DNA of 64,000 nt from Parvularcula sp039822105 (GTDB lineage Bacteria; Pseudomonadota; Alphaproteobacteria; Caulobacterales; Parvularculaceae). Shown here one piece after another: positions 1 to 8,893 of the stretch; within the stretch, counting starts at the first letter, position 1; every line of letters begins with the position of its first letter. The stretch covers positions 16,320 to 80,319 of the forward strand of contig JBCBMW010000016.1 of assembly GCA_039822105.1 (NCBI GenBank). Direction: 5' to 3'. The notes beneath the pieces are model-generated. The model did no database searches. It was not told the origin of the DNA and saw only the letters and a list, made by a program, of their open reading frames with translations. The translations under genes were made by a program, and so were the position numbers.

Positions 1-1
1 A

Positions 2-1045
2 CTTGATGTTGGTTGCGGCGGCGGCTCACTTGCTGGCGCTTATCCGCGCTGGATCGTGCCGATCGGCCTTGATCCTGCGCTTCCGGAAACCGGTCCTCAG
101 GACTGGGGCGTCGGCATTAAAGAAGATTTCTTGAGCCCTGCCGGTCAAGCCGCGCTCAAACGCATGGGTGTCAAACGCTTTGACATCATCACAGCGATTT
201 CGGTGCTGGGCGAGATGGACGATCCGTTGTCGTTCTTCCTTCGCGCGAAAAACTGGCTTGCGAAAGACGGTGTCCTCGTCATCGAAACACCGTATGCGGC
301 GCTTGCGCTGACCCGCACCCTTGCGGGCACGTTCCATTCGCAGTCGGAAGCTGTCTACACCCTGGCAGTCCTGCAGCGCATCGCGCAGGCCACCGGTTTC
401 AACATCGTCCGCGGCTGCATGACCGAGACGGCAGGCGGTTCTCTTCGCCTGTTCCTGACCCATGATGACTATGACGGCCATGACTATGTCGTCTGGCGCG
501 AACAGCTCGCTCGTCTGTGGGATGAAGAAAACGCGCTCAGCCTTGTCGGTCGCCAGGCCTATCGCGCCTTTGAAATGCGGGTCAATCAGCGGACAGAGGA
601 GATCTACGCGTTCTCCGAAGCGCTCGCTCGTCACGACTTGCATGCTTATCTCTTGGGTACACATCCGCGTCTGCAAATGGCGCTTGATGCCAGCGGCTTT
701 GATCAGGATGTGATCTCAGCAGCTGTCGGCAGTCGCCAGGTTGTGTGTCCGTTCGAGGTTATTTCTGAAGAAGAAGCGCGCGCTGCGCCGCCTGATGTTC
801 TGATTGCGGATGGTGCGTATCAGCGCGAGGTGCTCGAGAACTGGCACGCATTTGTCATGGATGGTGGCCGGATTGCGTTCCTGGAGCCTGAGCTCCTGAT
901 CGTCGACGGCACGAACTATCCGCGTGAGCTTGGGCGGACTTTGGCTGTCACTGATGGTCCAGGCAGCGTCGAGACCCTGCGTGCAGCGCTCTCGGCGATG
1001 CGTCGTCCAGCGCAACTCGTCGTCACGGGCAAAGAGCGCGCTTAG
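2..1045 (+). CDS. SAM-dependent C-methyltransferase family protein, 5' end cut by window
   Basis: The reading frame is open from the first bases, so the N-terminus lies outside the window. The visible part begins with SAM-binding motif I (LDVGCGGG), followed by an acidic LDP. A central block (HP-like DDPLSFF, then KDGVLVIETPY) and a GGSLRLFL motif are typical of the sugar C-methyltransferase family (Methyltransf_13/14). The C-terminal third resembles the second Rossmann-like domain of that family. Members methylate NDP-keto-sugars, but many homologues have no known substrate. The Cys-rich zinc domain expected at the N-terminus cannot be checked here. The family call is fairly safe and the substrate is unknown. 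Confidence 0.75.
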   Translation, partial: LDVGCGGGSLAGAYPRWIVPIGLDPALPETGPQDWGVGIKEDFLSPAGQAALKRMGVKRFDIITAISVLGEMDDPLSFFLRAKNWLAKDGVLVIETPYAALALTRTLAGTFHSQSEAVYTLAVLQRIAQATGFNIVRGCMTETAGGSLRLFLTHDDYDGHDYVVWREQLARLWDEENALSLVGRQAYRAFEMRVNQRTEEIYAFSEALARHDLHAYLLGTHPRLQMALDASGFDQDVISAAVGSRQVVCPFEVISEEEARAAPPDVLIADGAYQREVLENWHAFVMDGGRIAFLEPELLIVDGTNYPRELGRTLAVTDGPGSVETLRAALSAMRRPAQLVVTGKERA

Positions 1046-1159
1046 GCAAGCTTCTGAAACAAGGCACACGGACGGGATCGGCCAGCTTTCGCGGCTGAGA
1101 CGTCACGGTGGTTTTCTGACCTGGACGCTGTAGATCAGCTCTTCAGTGGGAGAGTGCGC

Positions 1160-1972
1160 GTGCGGCTTTTGTTTCTTGGCGATATCTTCGGTCGAACAGG
1201 CCGCACGGCGGTGACGGAACAACTTCCGGGCCTGCGTCAGAAGCTGCAGCTCGATTTCGTTGTCGCCAATGGCGAGAACGCGGCCGGCGGCTTTGGGATC
1301 ACAGCGGCCATCGCGTCCGATCTCTTTGATGCGGGCGTCGACTGCATCACGACAGGCAACCACGCCTTTGATCAACGCAATGAGCTGGCTCTTTTTGACG
1401 AGGAACCACGGGTTCTAAGGCCCGCGAACTTTCCCAGCGGCAATCCGGGTAGGGGCGCAGGCCTCTATGAAGGCCGGAACGGAGAGCGCGTGTTGGTCGT
1501 CCACGTGCAGGGCCAAACCTTCATGCCGCCAACGGACTCCATCGCGCCGGCCATCGAGCGGGAGCTTGCAGGCATGGATCTCGCGGGAGAGGCCGACGCG
1601 ATCATCGTCGATGTCCACGCCGAGGCGAACAGCGAGAAATACAGCGTTGGCCATTGGCTTGATGGAAAGGTGAGCCTGGTTTGCGGCAGCCACACCCATA
1701 TCCCGACCGCTGATGTTCAGATCTTGCCTGGCGGCACAGCCTTCCAGTCGGACGCGGGGATGTGCGGTGACTATGACAGTGTGATCGGCATGGAGAAATC
1801 GGTTCCCGTCAGCACGTTCCTCACGAAGATGAAGTCGGCCCGGATGCAACCGGCCGCGGGTGAAGCCACGATTTGCGGCATCATGGTGGAAACGGGGCCT
1901 GACGGACTTGCGATCCACGCCGAGCCGCTTCGCGTTGGAGGGCGCTTGGCGCAGGCCCTTCCGTCGTTCTAA
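1160..1972 (+). CDS. YmdB-family metallophosphoesterase
   Basis: This protein of about 270 residues has the TIGR00282/YmdB signature: an N-terminal RLLFLGDIFGRTGR, NGENAAGG, GNHAFD, and near the C-terminus GSHTHIPTAD. These supply the Asp, Asn and His ligands of a dinuclear metal centre. Family members hydrolyse 2',3'-cyclic nucleotides and affect RNA turnover and biofilm formation in Bacillus. An upstream GTG at 1154 is possible. The GTG at 1160 is preferred because a GGGAG lies about 7 bases before it and because it gives the usual MR[IL]LF start. A DUF2147 gene follows 31 bases downstream. Confidence 0.85.
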   Translation: MRLLFLGDIFGRTGRTAVTEQLPGLRQKLQLDFVVANGENAAGGFGITAAIASDLFDAGVDCITTGNHAFDQRNELALFDEEPRVLRPANFPSGNPGRGAGLYEGRNGERVLVVHVQGQTFMPPTDSIAPAIERELAGMDLAGEADAIIVDVHAEANSEKYSVGHWLDGKVSLVCGSHTHIPTADVQILPGGTAFQSDAGMCGDYDSVIGMEKSVPVSTFLTKMKSARMQPAAGEATICGIMVETGPDGLAIHAEPLRVGGRLAQALPSF

Positions 1973-2003
1973 AGCACGGGGCTTGAGCCAAGGAATTCTG
2001 TTT

Positions 2004-2429
2004 ATGTTGATGCTGCTCGTGATGATGCAGGCGCTCAATCCGCTTGATGTGACGGGCGTGTGGGCGCCGCCGAACGGCAAGGCGCATGTCGAGATCACGA
2101 TCGACGACACAGGTTCCCCGCGCGGTGAGATCATCTGGTACCCCAAGCTTGTGACCGAAGCGGTCGATGGCAGCGATTTGGTGGCGGTCAAAGATGACCC
2201 CGATCAGCTTCTTGGCGCAGTGCTTGTCGACAGTTTTGAAGAGGGCGGGCGGAAATGGCGGCGCGGCCTTATTTATGATCCGCGTGCGGGCAAATCGTAT
2301 AAATCCGCGATCTTTCGCTCCTCGGAGGATACCCTGGCGGTTCAGGGTTGCCTCAGCATCATTTGCCGGACCCAGCAGTGGCGGCGTTTGTCGGACGATG
2401 AAATCATCCGTATTAAGACAGGTGAATAG
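2004..2429 (+). CDS. DUF2147 family exported protein
   Basis: The protein has 141 residues, with a short hydrophobic N-terminus (MLMLLVMMQA) that is probably a signal peptide. The body carries the DUF2147 pattern: DVTGVWAPPNGKAHVEI near the start, GLIYDPRAGKSYKS in the middle, and a CLSIICRTQQWRR tail. The function of this family is unknown; members are periplasmic or surface-associated beta proteins. The ATG at 2004 follows AGGAA with a spacing of 8. An open frame continues upstream into the YmdB gene but has no supporting start. It sits 2 bases before a LysR gene, so the two are probably co-transcribed. Confidence 0.75.
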   Translation: MLMLLVMMQALNPLDVTGVWAPPNGKAHVEITIDDTGSPRGEIIWYPKLVTEAVDGSDLVAVKDDPDQLLGAVLVDSFEEGGRKWRRGLIYDPRAGKSYKSAIFRSSEDTLAVQGCLSIICRTQQWRRLSDDEIIRIKTGE

Positions 2430-2431
2430 AT

Positions 2432-3331
2432 ATGGACGCGGCCCGGGACATGGAAACCTTTCAGGTTCTGGCGCGGACCGGAACCATCTCAGCGGCCGCG
2501 CATGAGCTTGGCGTTGCACCCTCGGCTGTTTCCCGAAGGCTCAAGGCGCTTGAGGCACGGCTTGGGATTGAGCTTGTGCGCCGTTCGACCCGCGCCATGG
2601 TGCTCACGCCTGCGGGCGAGGCCTATCTTGCCAAGGCGAAGGAGCTTCTGCGCAGCATTGATGCGCTCGAAGAGCAGATGCGCGATGAGTCCTTAGGTGC
2701 CTCGGGACAGATCAGGCTGGCGGCGCCGCTCTCTTTTGGCCTCTGCACACTGACGGATCCGATCAGTGATTTTCTGAAAGAGCACCCTCAGATCTCGCTT
2801 GATCTCGACCTTCGCGATGCCACGGTTGATCTCGTCAAAGACGGCTTTGATCTTGCGCTCCGGATCGGAGAGCTTCCGCCCTCAACGCTGATTGCCAAAA
2901 AGCTTTGCGATGTGCCATCCTCAGTGTGCGTTTCACCTGGCTTCATTGAGCAGTATGGCCCGTTTGAACGGCCGCAGGACTTGGAAGGCTTGCCCGGCCT
3001 GATCTACGTGAACCGTCCACGGAACGACATCCTGGAGTGGGTCGACGCGGACGGGGCCGAGCAAAAGGTGCAGATCAAGCGTACGATCAGCGCCAACAAT
3101 GGCGATGTGCTGGCCGCCCTCGCGGCCCAAGGCCACGGCATTTATTGGGCGCCGACCTTTATCATGCGCGGGGCCATTGCGCGCGGCGACCTCGTTGAGC
3201 TTTTCCCCGATATGGGCTGGCAGACAACGGCGCTGCACGCGATTTGGCCGCCCACCGGACATCTCCCGCAGCGCGTGCGTCTTCTGATCGATTTTCTCGC
3301 CAAGTCGTTTTCGGGTTCGCCAAAAGCTTAA
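2432..3331 (+). CDS. LysR-family transcriptional regulator
   Basis: The protein has 299 residues. Its winged helix-turn-helix spans roughly residues 5-65 (METFQVLARTGTISAAAHEL, then APSAVSRRLKALE). A LysR substrate-binding domain follows from about residue 90 to the end, of the CrgA/DmlR-like type that often regulates adjacent oxidoreductases. The effector is not predictable. An AGGTGA lies just before the ATG at 2432. It starts 2 bases after the DUF2147 gene, so translation may be coupled. No divergent target gene is present, which is unusual for LysR regulators, so its target is unknown. Confidence 0.9.
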   Translation: MDAARDMETFQVLARTGTISAAAHELGVAPSAVSRRLKALEARLGIELVRRSTRAMVLTPAGEAYLAKAKELLRSIDALEEQMRDESLGASGQIRLAAPLSFGLCTLTDPISDFLKEHPQISLDLDLRDATVDLVKDGFDLALRIGELPPSTLIAKKLCDVPSSVCVSPGFIEQYGPFERPQDLEGLPGLIYVNRPRNDILEWVDADGAEQKVQIKRTISANNGDVLAALAAQGHGIYWAPTFIMRGAIARGDLVELFPDMGWQTTALHAIWPPTGHLPQRVRLLIDFLAKSFSGSPKA

Positions 3332-3373
3332 GATCGGCTAACCTTTTCCTCGGGAATGGTGAGGGAGAGACCT

Positions 3374-3733
3374 ATGATTTTTGACAAGATGGTCACCGAT
3401 CTTGGGGGTGCACTGCAATCGGCCGCGACGTCTGACCCGCTGATGGTGCTGCTGCCGCTTGTTGTGGTGGCGCTGCGCCAGGGTCTGTCGGCTGGCGGTA
3501 TCAGCAAAGTGCCAGGGGCGACGACCAGCGGCATGGCGCTTCTTGCTGGGGTGATGTTCCTGTGGAACGGCGTTCTCGGTGCGATCCGAGGGACGTTTTC
3601 CGCGGGTGCCTATATGGAGAAAAACTGGAACCAGCTCATGGGCCTCGACGTCCGGGACATGGCCGGTTTCTGGATCCTCATGGCGGTGGGCATCATGATC
3701 GTCGTCTTGGTCCGCGGTTTCGCCAAGCGCTAA
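3374..3733 (+). CDS. Small hypothetical membrane protein
   Basis: I do not recognise this 119-residue protein. It has an amphipathic N-terminus and three likely membrane segments (about residues 22-37, 50-69 and 96-114), and ends in a positive RGFAKR tail. The ATG at 3374 has a GGGAGAG Shine-Dalgarno 5 bases upstream. An in-frame GTG at 3356 is less likely. It is followed by a strong hairpin at 3761-3790, so it may end a transcription unit before yebC. Confidence 0.55.
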   Translation: MIFDKMVTDLGGALQSAATSDPLMVLLPLVVVALRQGLSAGGISKVPGATTSGMALLAGVMFLWNGVLGAIRGTFSAGAYMEKNWNQLMGLDVRDMAGFWILMAVGIMIVVLVRGFAKR

Positions 3734-3760
3734 CGCTTTCGGCCTGTGGGACTTAACATT

Positions 3761-3796
3761 GGGCCCGGTGCGTCTTAGACGCTCGGGCTCTTATTG
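3761..3796 (+). terminator. Hairpin before yebC
   Basis: Nested arms GGGCCCG...CGGGCTC and GCGTC/GACGC around a TTA loop form a long stem. It is followed by a weak T-rich stretch (TTATTGTAT). The position is consistent with a terminator for the upstream membrane protein gene. It could also sit in the yebC leader. Confidence 0.5.
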
Positions 3797-3813
3797 TATC
3801 TTGAGGAGGCACC

Positions 3814-4560
3814 ATGGCCGGCCACTCCAAATGGGCGAACATCCAACACCGCAAAGGGCGCCAGGACGCCAAGCGGTCCAAGCTGTTCTCGCGGCTCTCC
3901 AAAGAGATCACGGTCGCTGCCAAAATGGGCGCGCCGGATCCCGCCTTTAACCCGCGCCTGCGCCTGGCCGTTGCCAACGCCAAGGGCCAGTCGATGCCCA
4001 AGGACAACATCGACCGCGCGATCAAAAAGGGCTCGGCCGGCGAGGGCGATGACTACGAAGAGATCCGGTATGAGGGCTTTGGCCCGGAAGGTGTCGGCAT
4101 CATCGTTGAGGCGCTTACGGACAATCGCAACCGCACAGCGTCAGAGGTGCGTTCGACGTTCTCCAAAAACGGCGGCAATCTTGGCGAGACGGGGTCAGTC
4201 AGCTTTGGCTATGACCGTGTCGGCTTGATTGAGTATAAAGCTGAGATCGGCTCTGAGGACGACGTTCTCGAAGCCGCCATTGAGGCGGGTGCGGAGGATG
4301 TGGAGTCCGGCGAGGAGATCCACACGATTTATACCGCTGCGGACGATTTTGCTGAGGTCTCGACCGCTCTTGAAGAAAAGTATGGTGAGGCAGCGACCGC
4401 CAAACTCTCCTGGCGCCCCCACAACATGATCGAGATCAGCTCCGGCAAAGCCGAGACGATGATGAAACTCTTCGACAGCCTTGATGACCTCGACGACGTC
4501 CAACAGGTCTACGCCAATTTCGAACTGTCCGACGCGGACTTGGAGAAGCTAGCGGGGTAG
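3814..4560 (+). CDS. yebC: YebC/PmpR-family protein
   Basis: The protein has 248 residues and starts with the invariant MAGHSKWANIQHRKG signature. It continues with the family's DPAFNPRLRLAVANAKGQ and SMPKDNIDRAIKKG blocks. YebC-type proteins bind DNA or act as ribosome-associated factors that relieve stalling at proline-rich stretches. The EF-P gene 1.2 kb downstream is therefore functionally adjacent. A strong GAGGAGG lies just upstream of the ATG. Length and motifs are standard. In many proteobacteria yebC precedes ruvC, but that linkage is absent here. Confidence 0.95.
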   Translation: MAGHSKWANIQHRKGRQDAKRSKLFSRLSKEITVAAKMGAPDPAFNPRLRLAVANAKGQSMPKDNIDRAIKKGSAGEGDDYEEIRYEGFGPEGVGIIVEALTDNRNRTASEVRSTFSKNGGNLGETGSVSFGYDRVGLIEYKAEIGSEDDVLEAAIEAGAEDVESGEEIHTIYTAADDFAEVSTALEEKYGEAATAKLSWRPHNMIEISSGKAETMMKLFDSLDDLDDVQQVYANFELSDADLEKLAG

Positions 4561-4583
4561 CAGCTGCAGCCTCGCTTTTTCCA

Positions 4584-4603
4584 TTGACTACAGTTGAAGT
4601 CAA
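4584..4603. promoter_or_regulatory. 20-bp imperfect inverted repeat upstream of GIN-repeat gene
   Basis: The arms TTGACT and AGTCAA flank an 8-base centre, with 16 of 20 positions symmetric. It lies 45 bases before the ATG at 4648, where an operator or promoter element would be. TTGACT also matches a -35 box. No regulator gene is adjacent, so the role is inferred only. Confidence 0.4.
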
Positions 4604-4647
4604 TCGGCGGATGGGTTATCTGTTCCTCGATAAGGGAGAGATTTTCC

Positions 4648-5691
4648 ATGCGTATGTTCATTGCTGGCTTTGCGGCCGCGACGGCTCTTGGTGCTGCTGC
4701 GTCGGCGCAGACCTTTGAAGGCTCCGACGGGATCGAGCTGCGCGAGGTGTTCGCGACGGTGACGATCAAACTTGACGGCGATGGCCCGCTGACGCTTGCT
4801 CGCACCGGGCCGGGCGCTGACGACCTTAGGATCCGCGAGGACCGCGCCGTCAGCATCCTTGGTGAGTTTGAGCATGACGCGTTCAAACAGGACTTTCGCG
4901 CTGCGGTGCGCAAAACGCCAAAGGGTGTCGATCGCAGCGAGCGGGCGTTTCTCAAAATGCTCGAAGATCAACCGACACTGACGATTGTTGCTGCTCCGGG
5001 CACGGCTATCCGCGTCGTCGATGGCGCGGTCAAACTGACGGTTGAGGGGGATGCAGGGGCTGTTGAGATCACACACAACGCTATGCTCCTTGTCGAGATG
5101 GATGACTTTGAAACCGGCTCGATTGAGGTTGCTGGCCCCGGTGATGTTCGTGTGGGGAACATCGCAGACGCCTTTAAAGGAATGGTCCACGGCTCAGGCG
5201 ATCTGACCTTTGAAAACGCGGGCAGCGCAAAGGTTACGGTGCATGGCTCAGGTGATCTTGAGGGGCGGGTGATCCGGGGTGACCTCATCGCGGCCGTACA
5301 CGGCTCAGGCGATCTGGAACTGACCCGGGTGGGCGGTGATGCGGAAGCTTCGGTCCACGGCTCTGGTGACCTTGATCTTGGTGCCGTCAACGGCGCGCTG
5401 AAGGCTGACGTCCATGGCTCCGGCGATCTGACAGCGGACTCGGTGTCAAAGCATCTCAAGGCATCCGTTCGCGGCTCCGGCGACGTTAATGTCGTTGGCG
5501 GAGCGGTCGAGGAGCTTGTCGCGAGCGTCTCCGGCTCCGGCGAGCTCACCTATGGCGGCGAGGCGAAGACGGCTGATCTTTCCAGCAGCGGCTCAGGCTC
5601 AATTGACGTTGGCAAAGTCAGCGGCAACCTCACGGCCAGCGGCAAAGGGATCAGCGTCGACGGCAAACGCGTCGGCGGAGAGAACAATTGA
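4648..5691 (+). CDS. Secreted GIN/DUF2807-type beta-repeat protein
   Basis: The protein has 347 residues. A clear signal peptide (MRMFIAGFAAATALGAAASAQ) is followed by a stretch of about 130 residues. The C-terminal half holds about eight tandem repeats of roughly 20 residues built on VHGSGDL, the last three decaying to VRGSGDV, VSGSGEL and SSGSGSI. This is the pattern of the putative auto-transporter adhesin head GIN domain (DUF2807), a right-handed beta-helix whose GSG turns stack. It should be periplasmic or on the outer surface; function is unknown. The start is supported by GGGAGAG at 4634. The repeat region is at about 5183-5625. Confidence 0.75.
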   Translation: MRMFIAGFAAATALGAAASAQTFEGSDGIELREVFATVTIKLDGDGPLTLARTGPGADDLRIREDRAVSILGEFEHDAFKQDFRAAVRKTPKGVDRSERAFLKMLEDQPTLTIVAAPGTAIRVVDGAVKLTVEGDAGAVEITHNAMLLVEMDDFETGSIEVAGPGDVRVGNIADAFKGMVHGSGDLTFENAGSAKVTVHGSGDLEGRVIRGDLIAAVHGSGDLELTRVGGDAEASVHGSGDLDLGAVNGALKADVHGSGDLTADSVSKHLKASVRGSGDVNVVGGAVEELVASVSGSGELTYGGEAKTADLSSSGSGSIDVGKVSGNLTASGKGISVDGKRVGGENN

Positions 5692-5743
5692 TCCCAAGCG
5701 GGCCATCGCCTGCTTCTTGATGCCAACAGCACAAAATGCCAGA

Positions 5744-5788
5744 CGCGCCAGCAATCCCGTGTTTCGGGTCGCTGGCGCGACTCATTTT
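5744..5788 (+). terminator. Hairpin between GIN-repeat gene and efp
   Basis: A perfect 9-bp stem (CGCGCCAGC/GCTGGCGCG) encloses a second CCCG/CGGG stem and is followed by CTCATTTTG. It fits an intrinsic terminator of the upstream gene. It also lies 25 bases from the efp start, so it could belong to an efp leader. Confidence 0.55.
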
Positions 5789-5803
5789 GACTGAAGGCAT
5801 CCG

Positions 5804-6367
5804 ATGAAAATCAACGGCAACGAAATCCGTCCCGGCAACACGATCATGCACCAGGACACCCTCTGGCGGGCGGTGAAGGTCGAAGCCGTGAAGCCTGGCA
5901 AGGGCCCAGCCTACGCGCAGGTCGAGCTCAAAAACCTCCTCGATGGCCGCAAACTGAACGAGCGTTTCCGTTCCTCCGAGACGGTAGAAAAGGTACGCCT
6001 TGAGCAGAAGGAGCACACCTTCCTCTATGCCGAGGGCGACATGCTGACCTTTATGGACGCTGAGAGCTACGAGCAGATCCAAATCGCCGAAGACTTTATC
6101 GGTGATCAGGTCGCGTTCCTGCAGGACGGCATGCAGGTCGAGGTCGAGATGCACGAGGGCCGCCCAATCGGCGTCGCGCTTCCCGAACAGGTCACCCTGA
6201 TGATCACCGAAACCGAACCGACGGTGAAGGGTCAGACGGCCAGCTCATCCTACAAGCCTGCGATGCTTGAGAACGGCCTGCGGGTGATGGTGCCGCCGCA
6301 CATCACCGCGGACACGGCGATTATCGTCAACACAGAGACGATCGAATACGTCAAACGCGCTGACTAA
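5804..6367 (+). CDS. efp: Translation elongation factor P
   Basis: The protein has 187 residues with the three EF-P beta-barrel domains. The N-terminal KOW-like domain carries VKPGKGPAY with Lys33 at the loop tip, the residue that is beta-lysylated in bacteria with the EpmA/EpmB pathway. The C-terminal domain ends with the family's DTAIIVNTETIEYVKRA. EF-P binds between the P and E sites and rescues ribosomes stalled on polyproline. No epmA or epmB is seen in the window. The gene is convergent with the GT39 gene, with only 2 bases between the stop codons. Confidence 0.97.
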   Translation: MKINGNEIRPGNTIMHQDTLWRAVKVEAVKPGKGPAYAQVELKNLLDGRKLNERFRSSETVEKVRLEQKEHTFLYAEGDMLTFMDAESYEQIQIAEDFIGDQVAFLQDGMQVEVEMHEGRPIGVALPEQVTLMITETEPTVKGQTASSSYKPAMLENGLRVMVPPHITADTAIIVNTETIEYVKRAD

Positions 6368-6369
6368 GC

Positions 6370-7842
6370 TCAACGCTCGACAGCATAAAGATCGAGGGTG
6401 CGGATAGGGACGCCGCGCTTCTCCGTTCCCAGATCAATATAGATTGAGCCGAGTGGCTCCCAAGGCTGCAGGCCCGGATAGGTCTCCGGGCCGTAGCCTC
6501 GGATGTTGGTGACGAAGAGCCGTGAACGACCCTCTTGCGGCTCGAACGGTAGGGCGATCTCAAATGTGTTCGATGGCCGCCTGTTGTGGTCATAGACCTC
6601 GATATCGAGGTCGTCGTCTCGAAATTCCCAAATGAGATGCGCAGCCACCTCCCGGTCATCCAAGATCAGGCCCTCTTTTCCCTCTATATACGGACGGATG
6701 AGATCAGCGGTCTCGCCCCACGCGCGCTCGCGATGCACGGCGGAGGAGAGGCCGAGGGCATCCGCCCTAGCAAAATCTGTCGTGATGCTGATGAACACGA
6801 TCCATACCCCGCCGTGGATCATGATGGTGGCGGGCAGGGCCCAGCGCTCAGCCTTCATGCGCAGGAGCCACAGGGGCAACAAAACAAGCGCCGCTGGGTA
6901 AGCTGCCATCGCCCAGTTGGCGTGGGCCCTCGACAGCAGCGCCTGGCCGCAGATGATCAGGAGCGGTGGCAGGACGAAGCTCAAGAGCATCGCCTCCTTC
7001 GGGTCAGCACGAAAGCGGTAGCGGACCGCGCCGATGATCAGTATCGCGAACAAGACAGGGCCCAAGACGGCAAACTGTGAGAGCAGGAAGTCGCCCAGCT
7101 CATCAGCGTGAAGCGCGAAACCCGACCAACTGGCGTTGTCGGCTGTATGCCGCACGGTCTGAAAGCCATTGGCGATGTTCCAATGGATGTGCGGTGTGAT
7201 GAGGGCGATCGCCACCACGCCAGCGATGAGCAGCGAAGAGAAGCTCAGCCCACGGCGAACATAGCTCGACGTTACGGCCGCAAGGGCGAGCCCGATGGGA
7301 AAATAGATCGCGGCATATTTCGACAAAAACGCTCCTCCTAGGCTGATGCCCAGAAGAACTGCCCAAAGAACTTGGCTGCTGCCGCGCGCCTCGATGCCTT
7401 TGATCAAGGACCAAAGCGCCAGTGACCAGAAGAAGAGAAGAGGCACATCTGTTGAGATCAGTGTGCCGCCTAAAATCACCGCTGGCATGAGGTGCCAAAA
7501 GAGAAGGGCGCTGAGCCCGGCCTTGTCGCCAAAGAGCTCTCGGCCCGCTGCGAACAGCGCCATGCCCGTCCCGGCCAAAAGCACCGGCGAGAATGCACGC
7601 ACGCCCATTTCCGTCTCACCGAAAAGACTCGTCGAAAGAGCGATCAGCCACGCGATCATCGGCGGCTTGGAGTAATAGCCCCAGGCAAGCTCGCGCGACC
7701 AAAACCAATACTGCGCCTCGTCGGCACCAAGATCGGTCTGGATGATGGCAAGGTGCCCATACCGCGCTGCTGTCACCGCTGCGGTGAAGAGAAGAGCCGC
7801 GATCACGGGTTCGTCGGCAACGAAAGCGCGGGCGCGAGACAT
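6370..7842 (-). CDS. GT39/ArnT-like integral membrane glycosyltransferase
   Basis: The protein has about 490 residues with around ten hydrophobic segments. A luminal-loop DEAQYWFWSRELAWGYYSKPP sits near residue 45, the catalytic-type acidic loop of GT39/GT83 enzymes (PMT, ArnT). These enzymes transfer a sugar from a polyprenyl-phosphate carrier to protein or lipid A on the periplasmic side. The soluble C-terminal domain starts near residue 380. Start choice is uncertain: the ATGs at 7842 and 7845 fit the first membrane segment. One at 7944 would add a 34-residue low-complexity extension, and none has a clear Shine-Dalgarno. It is divergent from a GT2 enzyme at 8026 that could make its lipid-linked donor. 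Confidence 0.8.
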   Translation of the reverse strand: MSRARAFVADEPVIAALLFTAAVTAARYGHLAIIQTDLGADEAQYWFWSRELAWGYYSKPPMIAWLIALSTSLFGETEMGVRAFSPVLLAGTGMALFAAGRELFGDKAGLSALLFWHLMPAVILGGTLISTDVPLLFFWSLALWSLIKGIEARGSSQVLWAVLLGISLGGAFLSKYAAIYFPIGLALAAVTSSYVRRGLSFSSLLIAGVVAIALITPHIHWNIANGFQTVRHTADNASWSGFALHADELGDFLLSQFAVLGPVLFAILIIGAVRYRFRADPKEAMLLSFVLPPLLIICGQALLSRAHANWAMAAYPAALVLLPLWLLRMKAERWALPATIMIHGGVWIVFISITTDFARADALGLSSAVHRERAWGETADLIRPYIEGKEGLILDDREVAAHLIWEFRDDDLDIEVYDHNRRPSNTFEIALPFEPQEGRSRLFVTNIRGYGPETYPGLQPWEPLGSIYIDLGTEKRGVPIRTLDLYAVER

Positions 7843-8025
7843 CATGGTGCTGGCCGATGCGGGTGACTGCGGTCGAGGTGCAACCAACGCATGGCATGTT
7901 CGCTCAAGAAATGGCAGGCCGCTTCGCCAAGGATCCCGCTGCATCGCAAAAATGTCAGGTTATCAAGGGTTGAGAGCCTTCCCGTCCTCACCCAAGTTAA
8001 CGCCGCTGGGTGGGAAAAGTGAGCC

Positions 8026-8802
8026 ATGAACAAGATCGCATCGATCGATGTGTTTCATGGGGCCGCGCGAGATTGGACGCGACCTGAGCTCTCTGTTGTC
8101 ATTCCGATGTTCAACGAAGTCGGCAACGCGGCTTTCGTGGTGGGCGATGTGAAAGCCGCCCTCGGCTCGATGCCCCATGAGATCATCGCGGTGGATGATG
8201 GGTCGACCGATGACACCAGCGCCGTTTTGCGAGAATTGAAAGCGAGCGTGCCCCAGCTGCGTGTGCTGCGGCACGCCGAAAATGTCGGGCAGAGCCGCGC
8301 TGTCAGGAACGGCGTCATGGCTGCGGGAACCGACGTCATCGCCACTTTGGACGGAGACGGCCAGAACCCAGCCGCGGATATCCTGGCTCTCTACGGACAG
8401 CTGATGCGTGAAGACGCGCCGGACAGTCTCGCCTTGGTGGGCGGATCGCGTCTTGGGCGACAGGATAAGCGATCCCGTCTCATCGGCTCAGCGATCGCAC
8501 GCATGGTGCGTCGCCGGGTGTTGTCTGATCCCTTCGATGACACCGGGTGCGGCCTCAAAGTCTTCAAAAGGCAAGCGTTTTTGCAGCTTCCCTATTTCGA
8601 CCACCAGCACCGATACCTGCCGCTTCTGATGCGCCGCGAGGGGTTTGGGGTCGAGGCGCGTCCCGTGGGCCATCGGCCGCGTCTGACCGGTCGTTCGAAA
8701 TACACCAATCTCGGACGCGCAGCCGTAGCCATAAGGGATGTTCTCGGCGTATTGTGGCTTCGGGATCGCGCGAAACGTCCAAGCGCGGTTGAGGAGGTCT
8801 GA
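8026..8802 (+). CDS. GT2 family glycosyltransferase (polyprenyl-phosphate sugar synthase-like)
   Basis: The protein has 258 residues with a GT-A fold. It shows LSVVIPMFNE at the start of the fold, AVDDGSTDDTSAVL, ENVGQSRAVRNGV and the metal-binding DGDGQNPAADI. The later DTGCGLKVFKRQ and HRPRLTGRSKYTNLGR blocks are typical of DPM1/ArnC-like dolichyl- or undecaprenyl-phosphate sugar synthases. It lacks the C-terminal membrane helices of ArnC or GtrB. It lies head to head with the GT39 gene, and together they form a plausible donor-synthase/transferase pair. The sugar is unknown. Confidence 0.85.
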   Translation: MNKIASIDVFHGAARDWTRPELSVVIPMFNEVGNAAFVVGDVKAALGSMPHEIIAVDDGSTDDTSAVLRELKASVPQLRVLRHAENVGQSRAVRNGVMAAGTDVIATLDGDGQNPAADILALYGQLMREDAPDSLALVGGSRLGRQDKRSRLIGSAIARMVRRRVLSDPFDDTGCGLKVFKRQAFLQLPYFDHQHRYLPLLMRREGFGVEARPVGHRPRLTGRSKYTNLGRAAVAIRDVLGVLWLRDRAKRPSAVEEV

Positions 8803-8893
8803 AGCTTTGGGTGAACGCGACGCGAAAATAGCGACTGCTACTGCCCTTGGCGCCGGTACTCTGTTAGAGGCGCAGGGGGCTAAGGGGTCATCT

